From Tritrichomonas musculus (lineage: Eukaryota; Parabasalia; Tritrichomonadida; Tritrichomonadidae), in the NCBI GenBank assembly GCA_039105265.1, contig JAPFFF010000005.1, positions 6,681,501 through 6,745,500 of the forward strand: a stretch of 64,000 bases of DNA, given 5' to 3'. A program made the position numbers and the translations under genes. Positions within the stretch are counted from its first letter, which is position 1. Each line of letters starts with the position of its first letter. The notes below the pieces were generated by a model. It ran no database searches and was not told the DNA's origin. It worked only from the letters and a program-made list of their open reading frames with translations. Shown in pieces: positions 36,820 to 49,502 of this stretch.

Positions 36820-37139
36820 GCGAAAGTGTGCTGTATTGCTTGTACGTGCGATTTGCTTGCTTCTTTGGTCGAAGTTCATCTGATAAAAATTTTTTGTTTC
36901 TGTTCTTCTGTTGCGTCTGATATTGTTTGCATGTTATGCCTAATGAGTGTTAAAACATTTTTCTGCCTGAGTTACTTTGCCACTCGCCGGCCGATGCTGA
37001 TATACAATCAGCATCGGCCGGCGTGTCTGCTAATGTGTGAGACTTTGTATAGCGAATATGTGTTGCATTGATTGTGCGTGTGATTTGCGTTGTTGGTTGG
37101 TCGAGCGGGGAAGTGCCTGCCGATCGACGTTCATCTGAT
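36820..37139 (-). repeat. inverted satellite copies with an internal deletion
   Basis: From about 36820 the sequence follows the satellite in reverse orientation. The unit is shortened between two TGGTCGA direct repeats (near 36866), then a complete unit follows with an almost perfect palindrome (about 36984-37022) and the TTGGTCGAGCGGGGAAGTG motif near 37098. The palindrome loop is in the minority orientation relative to the main array. Confidence 0.85.
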
Positions 37140-37530
37140 TATTTAAAATCAAAATAGAACTGTTTATATAATAAAATCGAGATATTCTTCTGTGTTCGTT
37201 TCTGTATTCGTTTCCGTGTTCATGTATTCCGTTCTGTACGTTTGTCTTTCGAATCCTGCATCTTCAAATATAAGTAAAGTATAACCATCTGTAAAATAAA
37301 GTCTTTAAGGTCTTCCGTGTTCGCTTCTGTATTCATTAACGTGCTTGCAAATAAATTTCTTCAAATAAATATCTTAAATTTAAAAAAAAAAAAAAAGGAA
37401 AAAGAAAAACATAAATAATATATTATTAAAACTAATAAAATAAAAGATACGTTCCAAAAAAGAAATAAATAGTCTTAAAAAAGAATACAAAGAGATAAGA
37501 TAAGATAAAAATGAAAAAAGTATAAATGTT
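37140..37530. repeat. two 125-bp-type units plus AT-rich linker
   Basis: Unit starts lie at 37186 and 37311, then a copy of the 36616-36819 linker. This repeats the order seen immediately upstream, indicating a segmental duplication of the right arm. Confidence 0.8.
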
Positions 37531-37629
37531 AAATAATTTGAGTGCTAATGTTATGAATTGAATGAGAATAATTTGATTAACAATATTAAGGTAGAATTTT
37601 GATAATTAGTATTGATATAAAGTTGATGA

Positions 37630-37890
37630 ATAGGTTGCAAAGCGAAATGTTCTATAGAAAATATGTGTTACGTTAATTGTACATGCGAATGATATGCCTC
37701 GTTGGTCAAGCGGGGAAATGTTTGAAAATTAAAATTCAATTGAGTAAAAAAATTCGTTTGTGCTTAAACTAATGCTTTTATTTTTGTTTGTTTGAGATGT
37801 ATGATGAGCGATTTAGTACTTTTGCTGGTGGAGTGACTTTCCTCTCACCAGATGATGTTGAATAATTCAGCATTTCCTGGTGAGGCAGCT
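37630..37890 (-). repeat. ancient decayed satellite copy
   Basis: Satellite words persist in order and in the inverted orientation: a CTATAGAAAATATGTGTTACG stretch cut by changes, then GTTGGTCAAGCGGGGAAATG, then a diverged palindrome with arms CTCACCAG.TGATGTTGAA and its partner (about 37852-37892). Palindromic form survives although the bases differ from the array. It probably marks the old right end of the pogo-type element. Confidence 0.65.
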
Positions 37891-40027
37891 GTAAAACGAA
37901 AAGTGGATAAAAAAATAAGTAATAGTAAAGTTATTGCTATTAAAGGTAGATCAGCGATCTTTTTCCCAAATGTAATAATAGTCACAATAAAGATATGAAA
38001 AAAGAGCACTTTTTTAAATTGACTACATTTAGAAAAAGTTGGTATGCCAGTGTACGTTTATTTTTTACTAATCCCCGCAATTCTAAAAAAGGAAAATTTG
38101 ACAGGGTAATAATAAAAAAGAATATTTGAAAAAATATTGCTTTTTTTTCAACTTTTGATGAATTTTATTGATAATATGATTTTTTTATCATGCATATAAA
38201 TCCATTATTAGAATTGATGGAATACAATTTTAGCATTTGATGTTTTTTAAATATGTCATATTTTTTATTAAAAAAATAAAAATAAACGTAATTATCTATA
38301 CTCCTAATTAATTTGATTAATTTAAATTGTAAAGTTAACATGCCTATCATGATATAATTAAAACGTGCTTAATATTAGCATTCATACTTTATTTAAAATT
38401 AAGGTTTCAAAAAACGTCTGACAGATTAAATTGTGTCTGACAGATTATTCGTTTATCTTTATAAAGATAATCAAATTAATTTATATTAGATAAAGTGATA
38501 TGCAAAAAAGTGAATTAAGGCATATTTGAATGTTTATTCTACTATAATATTTATATTTCATGCCAATGGATGTAAAAATAAGTCAACTCTTCGATGGTTT
38601 AATTGATTATTAATTATTCTTTAAATAATCATGTGTAAGCCATCCAAGACTTTTTCCAGTTATTTTATATTTAGATAGATTTTTAATAGCTACATATAAT
38701 TTACTTTTTAAAAAATCAAAATCATCAAAGGTGAATTAGATAATCGCATTTTATTTTCCATAAAAAATAATTTGGGTAAAAAATGGTCATTTTGAATTTT
38801 TTGATTTTATAAATGGCGGAACCTCATTTTAAATAATATTCCCTATTCTTATAATATATTTTAAAGCAAAAATATTGAGTTTGATCGTTTAAAATTAATT
38901 TTCTAACCGCCGAAAATTGAATCATTCCGTTTATTAATTCAACTTTTTGAATTCATTTTTCAAACTAAACTTTATCTTTGAAGTTATGTTCAAACAAAAT
39001 ATATCATTTTATTGAGCATTAAAAGAAGAAATCGAATATTACAAAATAAAAAGTTAGAAAAGATCATGTATCGAAAAAACTTAAAAATAATTATTATATT
39101 AACTTTTTTGGACTAACTACAAAGTAATTATAAATATTTATGTTTTATAATGTATAATGCATATGCATAAAATCAAATAGTATTAGTAGTTTTGAAGGAT
39201 ATCTCTTACGAAGAGAGATCTATTAGTATGTGAAGTCAAAAAAAACTCGATGAATATTAAGTTTTTTGATTGGTTTCAATGACCAATTTAAAGATTATTA
39301 AATGGGTAAGAAAATTTATTAAAATCACCAAATAAAACCTAAAATTCGAAGAGATTTTGAAACTTTTTGAGGTCAAAAAAAGAGTGTCCCACCCATAAAT
39401 AATCTATTTATTGATCTGAAATGCTTGAGATTTTTTTTGATAGATTTTAGAGAATTATATTGTATTTAAAGTTGCTATCATTTGAAGATCCAATTGCTCA
39501 ATAATAATAATAAAAACTAAGCTCGAAATATCTTAGAAAAAAGAAATTGTATGAGTTGTCTCAATCCATAGAAAAATTTGAAATAATTTGAGATCTCAGA
39601 ATCGCACTCGCCACTTTTTGAAGGCTTTTTTCAAATAGCCTTCAATATTTGATACAGATATATCAAAAAATAATTATCTATTATACAAAATTTGATCTTG
39701 CATATATAAAAAGTTAATAAAATTGAATGAAATTCAATCGAGCGAGGACTAAATTCAAATTTTAAAATTTTGAATTAAAGTTTACATTCAAAAAATTATC
39801 GGATGAAAAATATATAATATCTTAAAAATGTATGGTAAAAATTATTTAAAAATTATAAATATAAATATAATTAGAAATATAAAGGTTTATAATTAAAATT
39901 CATACCAATCCTCCGTAAAATTTAAATTTCTGACACTTTACAAAATTTTAGCACACCTATTTTTCTTAATATTTCTCTCAATTTTTGAATTATTCATAGA
40001 AATTTTCAGTTAAAAATTTTACATAAA
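37891..40027. other. AT-rich gene-free stretch
   Basis: No credible gene: short ORFs here are of AT-rich composition only. A 13-bp direct repeat GTCTGACAGATTA occurs at 38416 and 38435. No transposon ends were recognised. Confidence 0.6.
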
Positions 40028-40438
40028 ATGAATAAACAAGAACCGGTCTTGCAAGCGGCTTACACAACGAATGCTCAGGCAGAAATTTTAAATCGTAATT
40101 CAGATAAAAATGATCGCATAAATCGATTAGTTACTGAATTAAAACCTCTTCTTTCTGAGCTTAGATCATGCTATGAGAGCAAAGACAACGCAGAAATCTC
40201 TGATAACCAAGAATCAAGACAATTATTAATGGAACAAATAAACGAAATGGTTAGGTATACCGACAACATAAGCAACGGCGATGTGGGGTGTATCTCCGAA
40301 ATGTTAGAAAAAAGCCAATATTTTCTTAATGTGTGTTTTGTTGTATGCCAAGTAATCCCAGCTAAAAAGTCGTCTTCTCCAATGCTTTTGGTCAGTGATA
40401 TACGGCAAAAATTTTGTGAATATGAACAAGAAGATTAA
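40028..40438 (+). CDS. hypothetical protein, 136 aa
   Basis: An ATG-initiated ORF with balanced amino-acid composition, unlike the AT-driven ORFs around it. The product is soluble and probably helical: Asn/Asp-rich start, then NRLVTELKPLLSELRSCYES (about 31-50) and RQLLMEQINEMVRYTDNI, then a Cys-bearing hydrophobic helix (YFLNVCFVVCQVIP). No signal peptide. The stop codon is in TAAATAA, a trichomonad-style stop/poly(A) context. Family unknown. It could be a small host gene or a transduced fragment in a repeat-rich area. Confidence 0.5.
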   Translation: MNKQEPVLQAAYTTNAQAEILNRNSDKNDRINRLVTELKPLLSELRSCYESKDNAEISDNQESRQLLMEQINEMVRYTDNISNGDVGCISEMLEKSQYFLNVCFVVCQVIPAKKSSSPMLLVSDIRQKFCEYEQED

Positions 40439-40529
40439 ATAAGGAATTTAAAAATGAATCTAAACACGAATTATTAATAAATAAAGCATACAATGAATTT
40501 GAACTGATATTAGTAATTATTGTGCAACA

Positions 40530-41091
40530 ATGACAAAATTGTTTATTGGATTTATTTTTTTCTTTTCAATCAGCACAGAAGCCGCAAAATGTGTCAGGGT
40601 CGACAATGCTGGACAGGATATACAGGATATTTTTAAAAAATTAGAGGCTTTAAATCAAACCTTTCAAGGTTGTTTCAAGAATAAAATCGACCAGGCAAAT
40701 GTGGCTAGTGCATGTTATCGAATTAAAATAAGTTACAAAATGAATGGACAACCGCAGAAACCACAGTACTCTGAGCCTGTGTTAATAACAAATGAATGCC
40801 CATTAAAATCAGAGAAAACTATACTTTGGAATATAATAAAGAATGCTATTTAAAAGATTACATATTTTGCAGTGCCCCTCCATGCGATGATAAGAGTTTT
40901 GGTTCGTCTTATAAGACAGGAAAGTTCGGGGGACATTCGTTGAATTTGTGAGTGGAAAACAGACTGTTTCAGGTTTTAAAATAAAAGATTTTATAGACAC
41001 ATCTAAAGAGCATGACATGAATTATCACTGTTCAGAGCCCCAAATTATAATTGGGAAATTGGCAAGGCTCCTTCCCATAAAAATTTGTTGA
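40530..41091 (+). pseudogene. secreted Cys-containing protein gene broken by two frameshifts
   Basis: It starts with a clear signal peptide (MTKLFIGFIFFFSISTEA, likely cut before AKC). The first frame gives 107 residues with Cys at spaced positions (AAKCVRV, FQGCFK, SACYRI, NECPL). The similarity in style continues in a second frame at about 40820-40930 (KECYLKDYIFCSAPPCDD) and in a third frame from about 40927 to a stop at 41089-41091 (FVSGKQTVSGFKIKDFIDTS, NYHCSEP). Two frame changes in about 560 bp suggest a decayed gene, or indel errors. If one protein, it would be an exported, disulfide-bonded protein of about 185 residues. No family recognised. Confidence 0.55.
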
Positions 41092-41364
41092 CTTGAGACT
41101 TTTGGGTTGTCTTTTTTTTTTTTTTTTCATGAAAAATGATGCGTTCTCCAAAAATAAATCAGAAATTCGTGCGGTTTCGGTCAGAGATATCTTGCGGAGG
41201 TTTTTGAAGTTCCCAAGTACACCCGCATAACAAAACGAACAAAATAAGATTTAAGTATAGCAAGTTCTCTTCCTTACTCCTGTATCTATGATATCATAAG
41301 TCTGTACTAGTTTTACGCCGATAATCAGTCTATACAGGAAATTTTGGCATCATTTAAAAAATTG

Positions 41365-41712
41365 ATGTCTTATCCTGATGGTGTGTTGTACTTCAATTCA
41401 AAAGAATTGACTGAGGTCTGTTTGAATGTTATGAAAAAAAATAATGTGCAACCAATCGGCTGGATTATTAATATTCAGAAATTTATTCTGAATTTGATTA
41501 ATAGTACTGAATATTCTGAAGTGTCAGTTGAAATTTTTATGAAAGCTGGAAATATTATCGATGATTTGATGATTTTGTTCGAGATTAAAGAAATGCCGAA
41601 AATTCAATTGGACGAACAATCTAGAAGTAATCAGGAGAAATGGCTCAAATGTCACAGATTGGTAAATGTGAAAAAGATGAATTTGTTTTGCTTCACCTGT
41701 TTACAATTTTAG
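41365..41712 (+). CDS. hypothetical protein, about 116 aa, possibly a gene fragment
   Basis: The first ATG is at 41365, but the frame is already open from 41311 without an ATG, so this may be the tail of a longer gene. The product is mostly helical (ELTEVCLNVMKKN, GWIINIQKFILNLINS, VEIFMKAGNIIDDLMILFEI) and has no signal peptide. The codon mix is less AT-driven than in surrounding spurious ORFs. It ends 45 bp before a TTAA transposon end at 41758, so it could be truncated or transposon-linked. Function unknown. Confidence 0.4.
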   Translation: MSYPDGVLYFNSKELTEVCLNVMKKNNVQPIGWIINIQKFILNLINSTEYSEVSVEIFMKAGNIIDDLMILFEIKEMPKIQLDEQSRSNQEKWLKCHRLVNVKKMNLFCFTCLQF

Positions 41713-42452
41713 TAACAGATCAACAATCTTAAATTTTTTTTAAAATAAATAAAAAACTTAAGGATAAAGTTGGATTATCTCAAGTTTTTGAATGAACCTC
41801 AAAAAAAATTGAGTATATTTTTATACTAAAAAAAAAATCATTTTTGGTTATTTTTCTTATATTTTACTATACAAATGATATAAGATTTTTTTTATTTGTA
41901 TTTATGTATTAATTGCTAATATATACATTATTAATTCATATGTAATATAATATATGCATTTTATATAGGGATAATATGAAAATCATAAAAAATCAATATT
42001 TCAATATTATCAAATAATTGAGTATTTTTTTGGTTTTCTCAAAATATTGAATTAAAAATATTATTAAATAAAAATATAATTTTTTTGCCGAAATTAAAGA
42101 AAGATTCCATATAAATATAATAATTATTTTATATTATTAATATTATATATATTATAACAAATATTTTCATGTTCCGAAACCTAATTGATATGAGTTCTTT
42201 TATCTGTGTTAAAGGCTATTTTATTAATAATATTCATATACATTTGTTATCATATCTTTTATAACATAGATTTTGAGCAAAAATCTTTTATAATAGTTTA
42301 AAAGGAATAAAAATAATAATGATATTTCAGTGAGTTTTCTAAAAATATCTTCACTAAGGCTCATTTAAATTTCAATAATTTAATTCCAATCTTTATTACC
42401 TGAAAACGGTATATAAGCCAAAAAAAAAAAAAAATCATTAATATAATTTTTC

Positions 42453-45400
42453 GGGGAAAAATCAAAAACGCCTATTCAATTTTTTTCCAACTACTCAATT
42501 TTTCACTTTTTCTAAAGGCGTTTTTGATCAATATTTTTTAAAAAATCAAAAACGCCACATTTGACCTTCTGCCAGGTAAAATTAAAAAATTCGTTTTTTC
42601 AAAAACGCCAAGTTTTTATTTTCATTCAAAAAAATAAAAATTAGAACATTTATATTGCTTTAAAAAAAATAAATATCTATTATTAAAAAATGAAATTAAT
42701 ATATAAAAATTATATTTTAAATGAATGTGTTTTTTAGTTTATTTTCAACAAAAACTTAAAATCAGTAAATATATGACTTTTTAAAAAAACTCTATTTTTA
42801 TGTTTTCACATATATTTTTTCATTTATATTATTTATATAATCAAAAAAAGCGAAAATTTAAATAAAATATATTATTATTAAGGATCAAATAATTATCAGA
42901 TTTTGAAAAAGAAGATTTAATTTATTCTTTAAATGTATATGTGTGTTATATTTTCCAATAAGTATCAATATGCAAATTAAATTTTGTAGAAAATGTTCAA
43001 ATAGGTACTTTTAATTCATAAAAAAATTTTTCAATAATAAATGATCTTAATGAAGCATATTAAACAAATGGATGCACTTTGGTAATTTATTTATATCTTA
43101 TGCCTTTTATTGGAGAAATTAAAGATATAAAAATGTTTTTATTTTCATAGAAAAAAAATTGAATGCATTGAAAAATTGTGAAATAAATAAAATCTTTTTT
43201 TTTATGAATTATCTTTATTTTTACACAAAATAACATGAGGAATTATTTGTTTTCTAAATATATGCTTTTCATAAATTAAAAAAATAATGACTGCTTTATG
43301 AAATTTTGTGTTTTCAGTTTTTGATAATTATTCACCCAAACCAATAAAAAATTACTAGAAATGTAAAACCCTTTAAAGAAGGGGGTAAATAAAGATTTAT
43401 TATTTGTTAAGAATTTATAACTTTAAACGATATTAAAATTTTTTGATCAAAAAACTAAACGTATTATAATGCAAAATAGATAGTAAATGCGCATATTAAT
43501 AAAATACCAAATAGATAAACATGTTTATTTCGTAGAATTGTAAAAAAAAAACCTAAACGCATTTAAAAACGTTTAGAATTATATTCGGAACCCAATAAAA
43601 AAGCATTATCTTGGTATTTTTCATGAGAATAACCTATTTTCCAAAGTAAAACTAGAAGAAAAATCAAAACATAAATAATGGTTAAAATATAAACAAATTT
43701 AATACAATTTTGTGAAATCACATTGATTTTTTTGAATGTAGTATAAGATTGATTTGATATAAAAATAATTTTATCCTTCTTTATTGAAAAGTAAGAAATG
43801 ATTAAAATATAAATTATAAATATAAATATTATAATAAGGATAAATTAAAAAAATAAAAACATAAATACTTTTATTTTTTGAGATATATTTGTTTTTTACT
43901 TTTTTCGAAAAACAAATGTTTTTTTGAAAAGTCTGTCTTTTTGATGCAAAGCGAGTTATTTGTTAAATTTTTGATTTTAATGAATATATATATTATTCAT
44001 AAAAATTTCCTTAAAAAAATGAGTGTCTTATTGAAAAAAAGTCAGCTATATCAATAAGTCAAAAGAGTTCTCGCGGTTCAATAATATAATCATATATGAA
44101 CATGTTTACTAAAATTATAATTTAACTTTAAATTGATATTTTTAAGCATAAATAAGGATAATCATGATTTATAATTTCAATATGTATACAAATATTCAAA
44201 CATTATTCTCAATTTTTTGTGAAAGGAAAAAATAAAAAAAAAACTTAGATATTTTGAGAAAAATTAAACGAATTTCTGATAAAATAAAATAACAAAATAA
44301 TATATATATATATAAATGAATATATAATACTTTTTATAAAATGTATAATGTATTATTTCACTAAAGCTTGAATTTTTGGCTTACAGGCTGTTATATAGTG
44401 CAATTTGTATTGAAAAAGTTTATCTATTGTTGTATTCAATTTACTTTTTGAGAAATCCGGTTAAATAAGCTTCTAAAAATGTTCAAACTGCAAAAAAGTC
44501 CAAAGCGCGCAATCTCTTACTATCTCAAAATCATATTATCTCTTTTCCTCCAAAAAGAAAAGCAATGAAATTTATAAAATATTTATGCTTTTGCTGACTT
44601 CTTGATATATATTTAGTATTGCTAGCTTACAATATTCTCCATTTCTTGGCTTTTAGATCAAATAAACAAAGGTATTCATCATAATGATACTCTTTTTTTC
44701 TAACGCTAAACTAATGCTTAATATTCCAACAAAATCTTTTAGATAAATACATGATAATAATGTCCTAATTGACACTTTAGTTTGAGAAATTATTCTATTT
44801 TTTATTATATTGTATATTCATGACTTTTAAAGATCCCTCAATTGTGCGCCTACTTTTTATAAAACATTTTTTTTTTTTTTTAGGAGTGTGAGCTTTTGGA
44901 GTATTCTTAGATAAGATTCGTGAAGCTGAACTTGTGGAGAAGAAGTATAGGCTAGGGGAAATAGCAACCTCAGCCCATATTGCCATTAATTCTTGTTAGG
45001 CGGTATTTTTCTATACTTATCAATTTCATACATAAAATCCCAATATCTTTAAAATCAAATACCAACATCATAACCATTGCCCTTAGCTTAATTTTTTATC
45101 TTTTATAATTTCACCCCTCGAGAAGTACTTTCTAATAATTACCTTTCCAATTATACCAATAATATCTTCCTTTTGCATGCCTTAAGTATATATAAAGAGT
45201 TTTTAATTCGCTCATTAGTAAGATGGGAAAAAATTAAATTGTAGTCTTTATAACATTCATAACTATATTATATATAATGAACATACTTGCACTATTTTGG
45301 TCACCATCAGTTTTTTCTTCTTCATGTTGAAATATAAAGAATCAATACAAAAAAAGTGTTTGCATATCTCAAATTTAAGGTAATATATATTCAGAATGAC

Positions 45401-47431
45401 ATGAATATCATTCATTTATGCTAATATAAAAGAGAAAGTACAATAGAACGAATATACATGAATCAAAACTAAGTTATTTTTTTGTTTACATGGAGATTCA
45501 TGATATTATTATATATTTTTTTTTATAATGTTTTAAAAAAGTAATAAAATAGTATTTTCTATTAGTTTCTCCTTTGAAATTTTAAAATTTAAATATATTA
45601 TATATATATGTGATTGGATACATATCAATTATATGTTTAAATTATGCTAAAATAATATACATATTCATATATTTATATTTTTAGGTCAATCTTATAAAGC
45701 TCTCAATTTATTTTTTGAATGAAAACATAAATTTCTCATTAAAAATTATATTATTATTATTTTTTGATTTGATATTAGGCATATATATAAATAACAATAG
45801 TTATATTTTTAATATATATCTTCAATTTATCCAAATTATCGAGATGATTATATATTTTAGTCAATTATCTGAATAATATCATTTTAATAGGAATATATAT
45901 GAGAATAATATTACATAACTGTTGTTTTACCAAATATCATGTGAAGATCAAAAATGTATTGTAATTTCAAACTTTTCAAAACTAATTAAATTCATAAAAT
46001 TATAAATGATAATAATATTTGCATAGAAATATAGTTGATAATCTTATTAAGTTAAGTAAATCTTTTTTATATAAAGGAAAGCAAAGGATTTTCATTTAAA
46101 TTTCATGAATTCTTTAATAAATAAAATATTTTTAGCGTAATTATATATTATAAGTGAAAATAAAATTGATAATTTTGGATTAAAGCCTTATTAATTATAT
46201 ATTTACAAAATCATCTTATTTCATCTAAAAAAAAAGTATTTTCATTTTTTAACCTATTGTAAAATCTAATGATACTGTTTTTAAAGTATTATTGATCAAA
46301 AAAAAAACTTATTCAAAAAATATTTAGAGATATTTAAATTTTATTATGTATCAATGCTTGTGAATAACCACAATTATTCCTCAGAATCTTCTCAATTTTT
46401 CCCTTCTCAAATATGTGTAGATTGACTTTAGCGGCAAAAATAATTCAAAATATAAAATTAAAATATCTTATTAAATAACATTTAATATAGGTATTAATAT
46501 ATATTATAATTATTATATAAAATATAATATACAAATATACATATTACACTATATTTAATACTTATTATATCAAATTTATGATTCTTTAATTGTTAATTCA
46601 AAATTTTCTTTGAAATATTGTTAATAAAAAAAATAACCTTTTCAAATTAAAATGTATCAATATCTTAATATATTATGAATATGAATACTTTACCGGAAAT
46701 AAATATAAATATAAATAAAAAATAAACAATTAAAAATAGATTTATATTATGAAAAATAAAACATAAAAACAAAACCATTTTATATAAAAAATTTAATATA
46801 TAAAAAGCTATATTTCACTTGGAATTCGATATTATATGTTGATAAAAACGCAATCATATACAATTTATTAAAAAGAAACAATTTTTTGGAAATTTCAAAT
46901 AATTTCCAAAATACGCTTTTTTTAATTCTATTATAATATTTTGATAATCAAGCTTCATTATAACCCAAATATTGCAAAATTTTCTTTTTTTATATTTTCC
47001 ATTTAAAAGATATAATAACCCATTAAAATGAATTTCTTCAAAATTTACTCAATTTCAGCCTAGTTGATTTTCATGTAATATTCAATAAATATTATCATTT
47101 ATACTTGATATAATTTATTTTTTGAATCTAATATCTTTATATCATATGTCGATTATTCCCAATTTTTAAAATATTTCTCCCAAAGATTAAAAATGATCTT
47201 AAAAAAATACCGGTAACATAATAATTTATTTTTCTAAATTGCATTAAAATTTATAATTGTTTTTTTAAAACCTGGCGTTTTTGAAAAAACGAGTTTTTTA
47301 ATTTTACCTGGCAGAAGGTCAAATGTGGCGTTTTTGATTTTTTTAAAAAATATTGATCAAAAACGCCTTTAGAAAAAGTGAAATATTGAGTAGTTGGAAA
47401 AAAATTGAATAGGCGTTTTTGATTTATCCCC
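42453..47431. mobile_element. MULE-like non-autonomous transposon, 165-bp inverted repeats, 9-bp target duplication
   Basis: Inverted repeats lie at 42453-42617 and 47267-47431, starting GGGGAWAAATCAAAAACGCC, with only a few mismatches. They are flanked by a perfect 9-bp direct repeat TAATTTTTC at 42444-42452 and 47432-47440. Long inverted repeats with a 9-bp duplication are the mark of Mutator-like elements. The repeats carry the word CAAAAACGCC four times in alternating orientation, likely transposase sites. The 4.6-kb interior is AT-rich and gene-free; no transposase is present, so movement would need an enzyme from elsewhere. Confidence 0.85.
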
Positions 47432-47804
47432 TAATTTTTCTATTTTTTAAAAAAAAAATACATCATCAATAACATCGATTGGAGCTAGTATTCTTAATAA
47501 ATAAGAAAACTTCAATAAAATCGGTTGTTCATGTAATTCAAATTTATCATTTTGTTTGGAAATCCAAATCCTTAAAATGAATAATTGTTTGGAATTCTTA
47601 CAGGATTTATTTTTCAAAGAATATTTGTCCATTCCTGAACTTTTTCTATTCATTTAACCAAATATGTAATCAAAAGAAACTCAAAATACATATTGGTTTT
47701 TTCTATTTTTTTTATTCTTTTATTTTTGGAGAATCAAAAGAAAAAATATTTTTTAATTTTTATTATCTAGTTCAGTTATTTTATTTTAATCTAAATATTT
47801 TTTC

Positions 47805-48963
47805 AAAGGAGCACGACTTTGGCGGTTATTGAAAATCGTCGTTTCGACTTCATATTGAAATATTATATAGTATATTGGTTTTTAAGCAAGTTTTATATAG
47901 ACCAAAAAAAAATCTATCGTAGGGGAAAAACATTATTCATGTTTTAAAAATCGAAGTTATCAAAAAGTTTAACTTTTCAGAACTAACGTACGAATTTTAA
48001 TTCTAAACGTTTTTACATGTTTGATAGAAGTGGTGTAAATACACAGAAATAAATCGATTTATCGACAAATGAAAGAAAAATATCAAAGTATAAAAATAAT
48101 TCAAAAAGTTGACAAATTGAACGATAATTTATTTTCACTACTCAATTTTTTTTATTTTATTCATTTTTTATTCTGAATTTACTTATGTATTTAGTTATTT
48201 TGAAAATGAAATTTCATTATATTAAAGATAATAGTCTATTTTATTATTAAAATTTAATAATAAAATATCATAGAACCTCCAAACATCATTAAAATACATA
48301 AATATCATAATTAATTGATTTTTTCTGCAGATAAATAATTATATTTGCTTGGTATGATTATATATAACAATTATTTGTTATTATTTTTCCGAAAACTTTG
48401 ATTTTTAATAAACATAAATATTCATGAAATTATTATCTTTTCAACTCCAAAATGAAAATACTATATTTAATATGCTTTATTAAATAAATACATATTTAAA
48501 AAATTATATTTTGTAATAAAAATTCCGTATCAACAAAACATTAATTATAATATAATAGAATTATTAACACCAATCGTGGTACAAAATAAAATATCAATGT
48601 AAATAAACACTTAACAGAAAAGAATATTTATCAGGATTTCAAAAATAAAAAATGTGATTTGGAAATTTATAAGTCTACTATAAATTTCATTTAAAAGATA
48701 TAATATCATTTTATCATTTAGCACTAAAATAAAATATCAAAACTATTAATTTACAAGTCCTTTGGATGATCAAAAAAAAACATCATTAGGACTTTATTTC
48801 ATCACACTTGAAATAATTATGTAATGTATCATTATGGATTATATTATCTAATATAAATAATCAATATATTTAAAAAATATTGTTTTTTCTTGTTTTTATA
48901 ATAAGATATAAATGTTCTTTTAAGGTTTCTTAACGTACGAAAAACGGTTACCCGTGCTCCTTT
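47805..48963. mobile_element. hAT-like non-autonomous transposon, 8-bp target duplication
   Basis: Ends are AAAGGAGCACG (47805) and CGTGCTCCTTT (48963), with degenerate similarity further in. They are flanked by a perfect 8-bp direct repeat ATTTTTTC at 47797-47804 and 48964-48971. No transposase ORF in its 1159 bp. The 8-bp duplication suits hAT or P superfamilies. Because the flank is T-rich, chance cannot be wholly excluded. Confidence 0.65.
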
Positions 48964-49168
48964 ATTTTTTCTTATAATTTGTTTTATTTAACAAGATAAA
49001 AGGAAAAAAAATATTAAATTATTTCTGAAAAATATTTTTCAGTTAATATTTTAAAAATTCAATTAATTTCATTATCGAATTTTTTTATATTTGCAATACT
49101 TTAAAATAAATATTAAAGTTGATTTAAATATATTAGAAATATTTATTGATTATTGAAAAAATACTTAA

Positions 49169-49498
49169 GGGACCACTATCATATTTTTTTGTAAACATTT
49201 CAATATTGAGAAAACTCATAGAAAAGAAAATTCAATAGTTGTTATCTCGGAAAAAGTTTAAAACTTTAAAATTTCACCATTCCGATCATTTTTGTAAAAT
49301 TTTTACTCCTTTCAACTTTTAAATTTTTATTGAAAAAAGGGAATAGGCTTAAAAGAAGAATAGAAATAAATGATATGTAATTTATATAATTTATATATAC
49401 CAAAATATAGCAAAAATACTCAAGAAATAATTTTTTTTAAGTCAATTAATTTTGTGATAACTCATAGAATTTTTAACATAGAATTTGATAGTGGTCCC
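49169..49498. mobile_element. TTAA-type MITE, family 1, intact copy
   Basis: Ends GGGACCACTATCA and TGATAGTGGTCCC are perfect inverted repeats, with TTAA on both sides (49165-49168 and 49499-49502). It is 330 bp long with no ORF. A second, inverted copy of the family at 52699-63489 is split by the large transposon and differs by few bases. Confidence 0.88.
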
Positions 49499-49502
49499 TT
49501 AA

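Noticed and set aside
36784-37071. Plus-strand ORF of 95 codons
   Set aside because: It is an inverted satellite unit read on the other strand, with an A-rich start.
42620-47260. Small ORF at 44795-44986 and a GC-richer patch near 44880-45000
   Set aside because: No recognisable protein in any frame; the ORF begins in the patch and runs into poly-Lys from a T-run.
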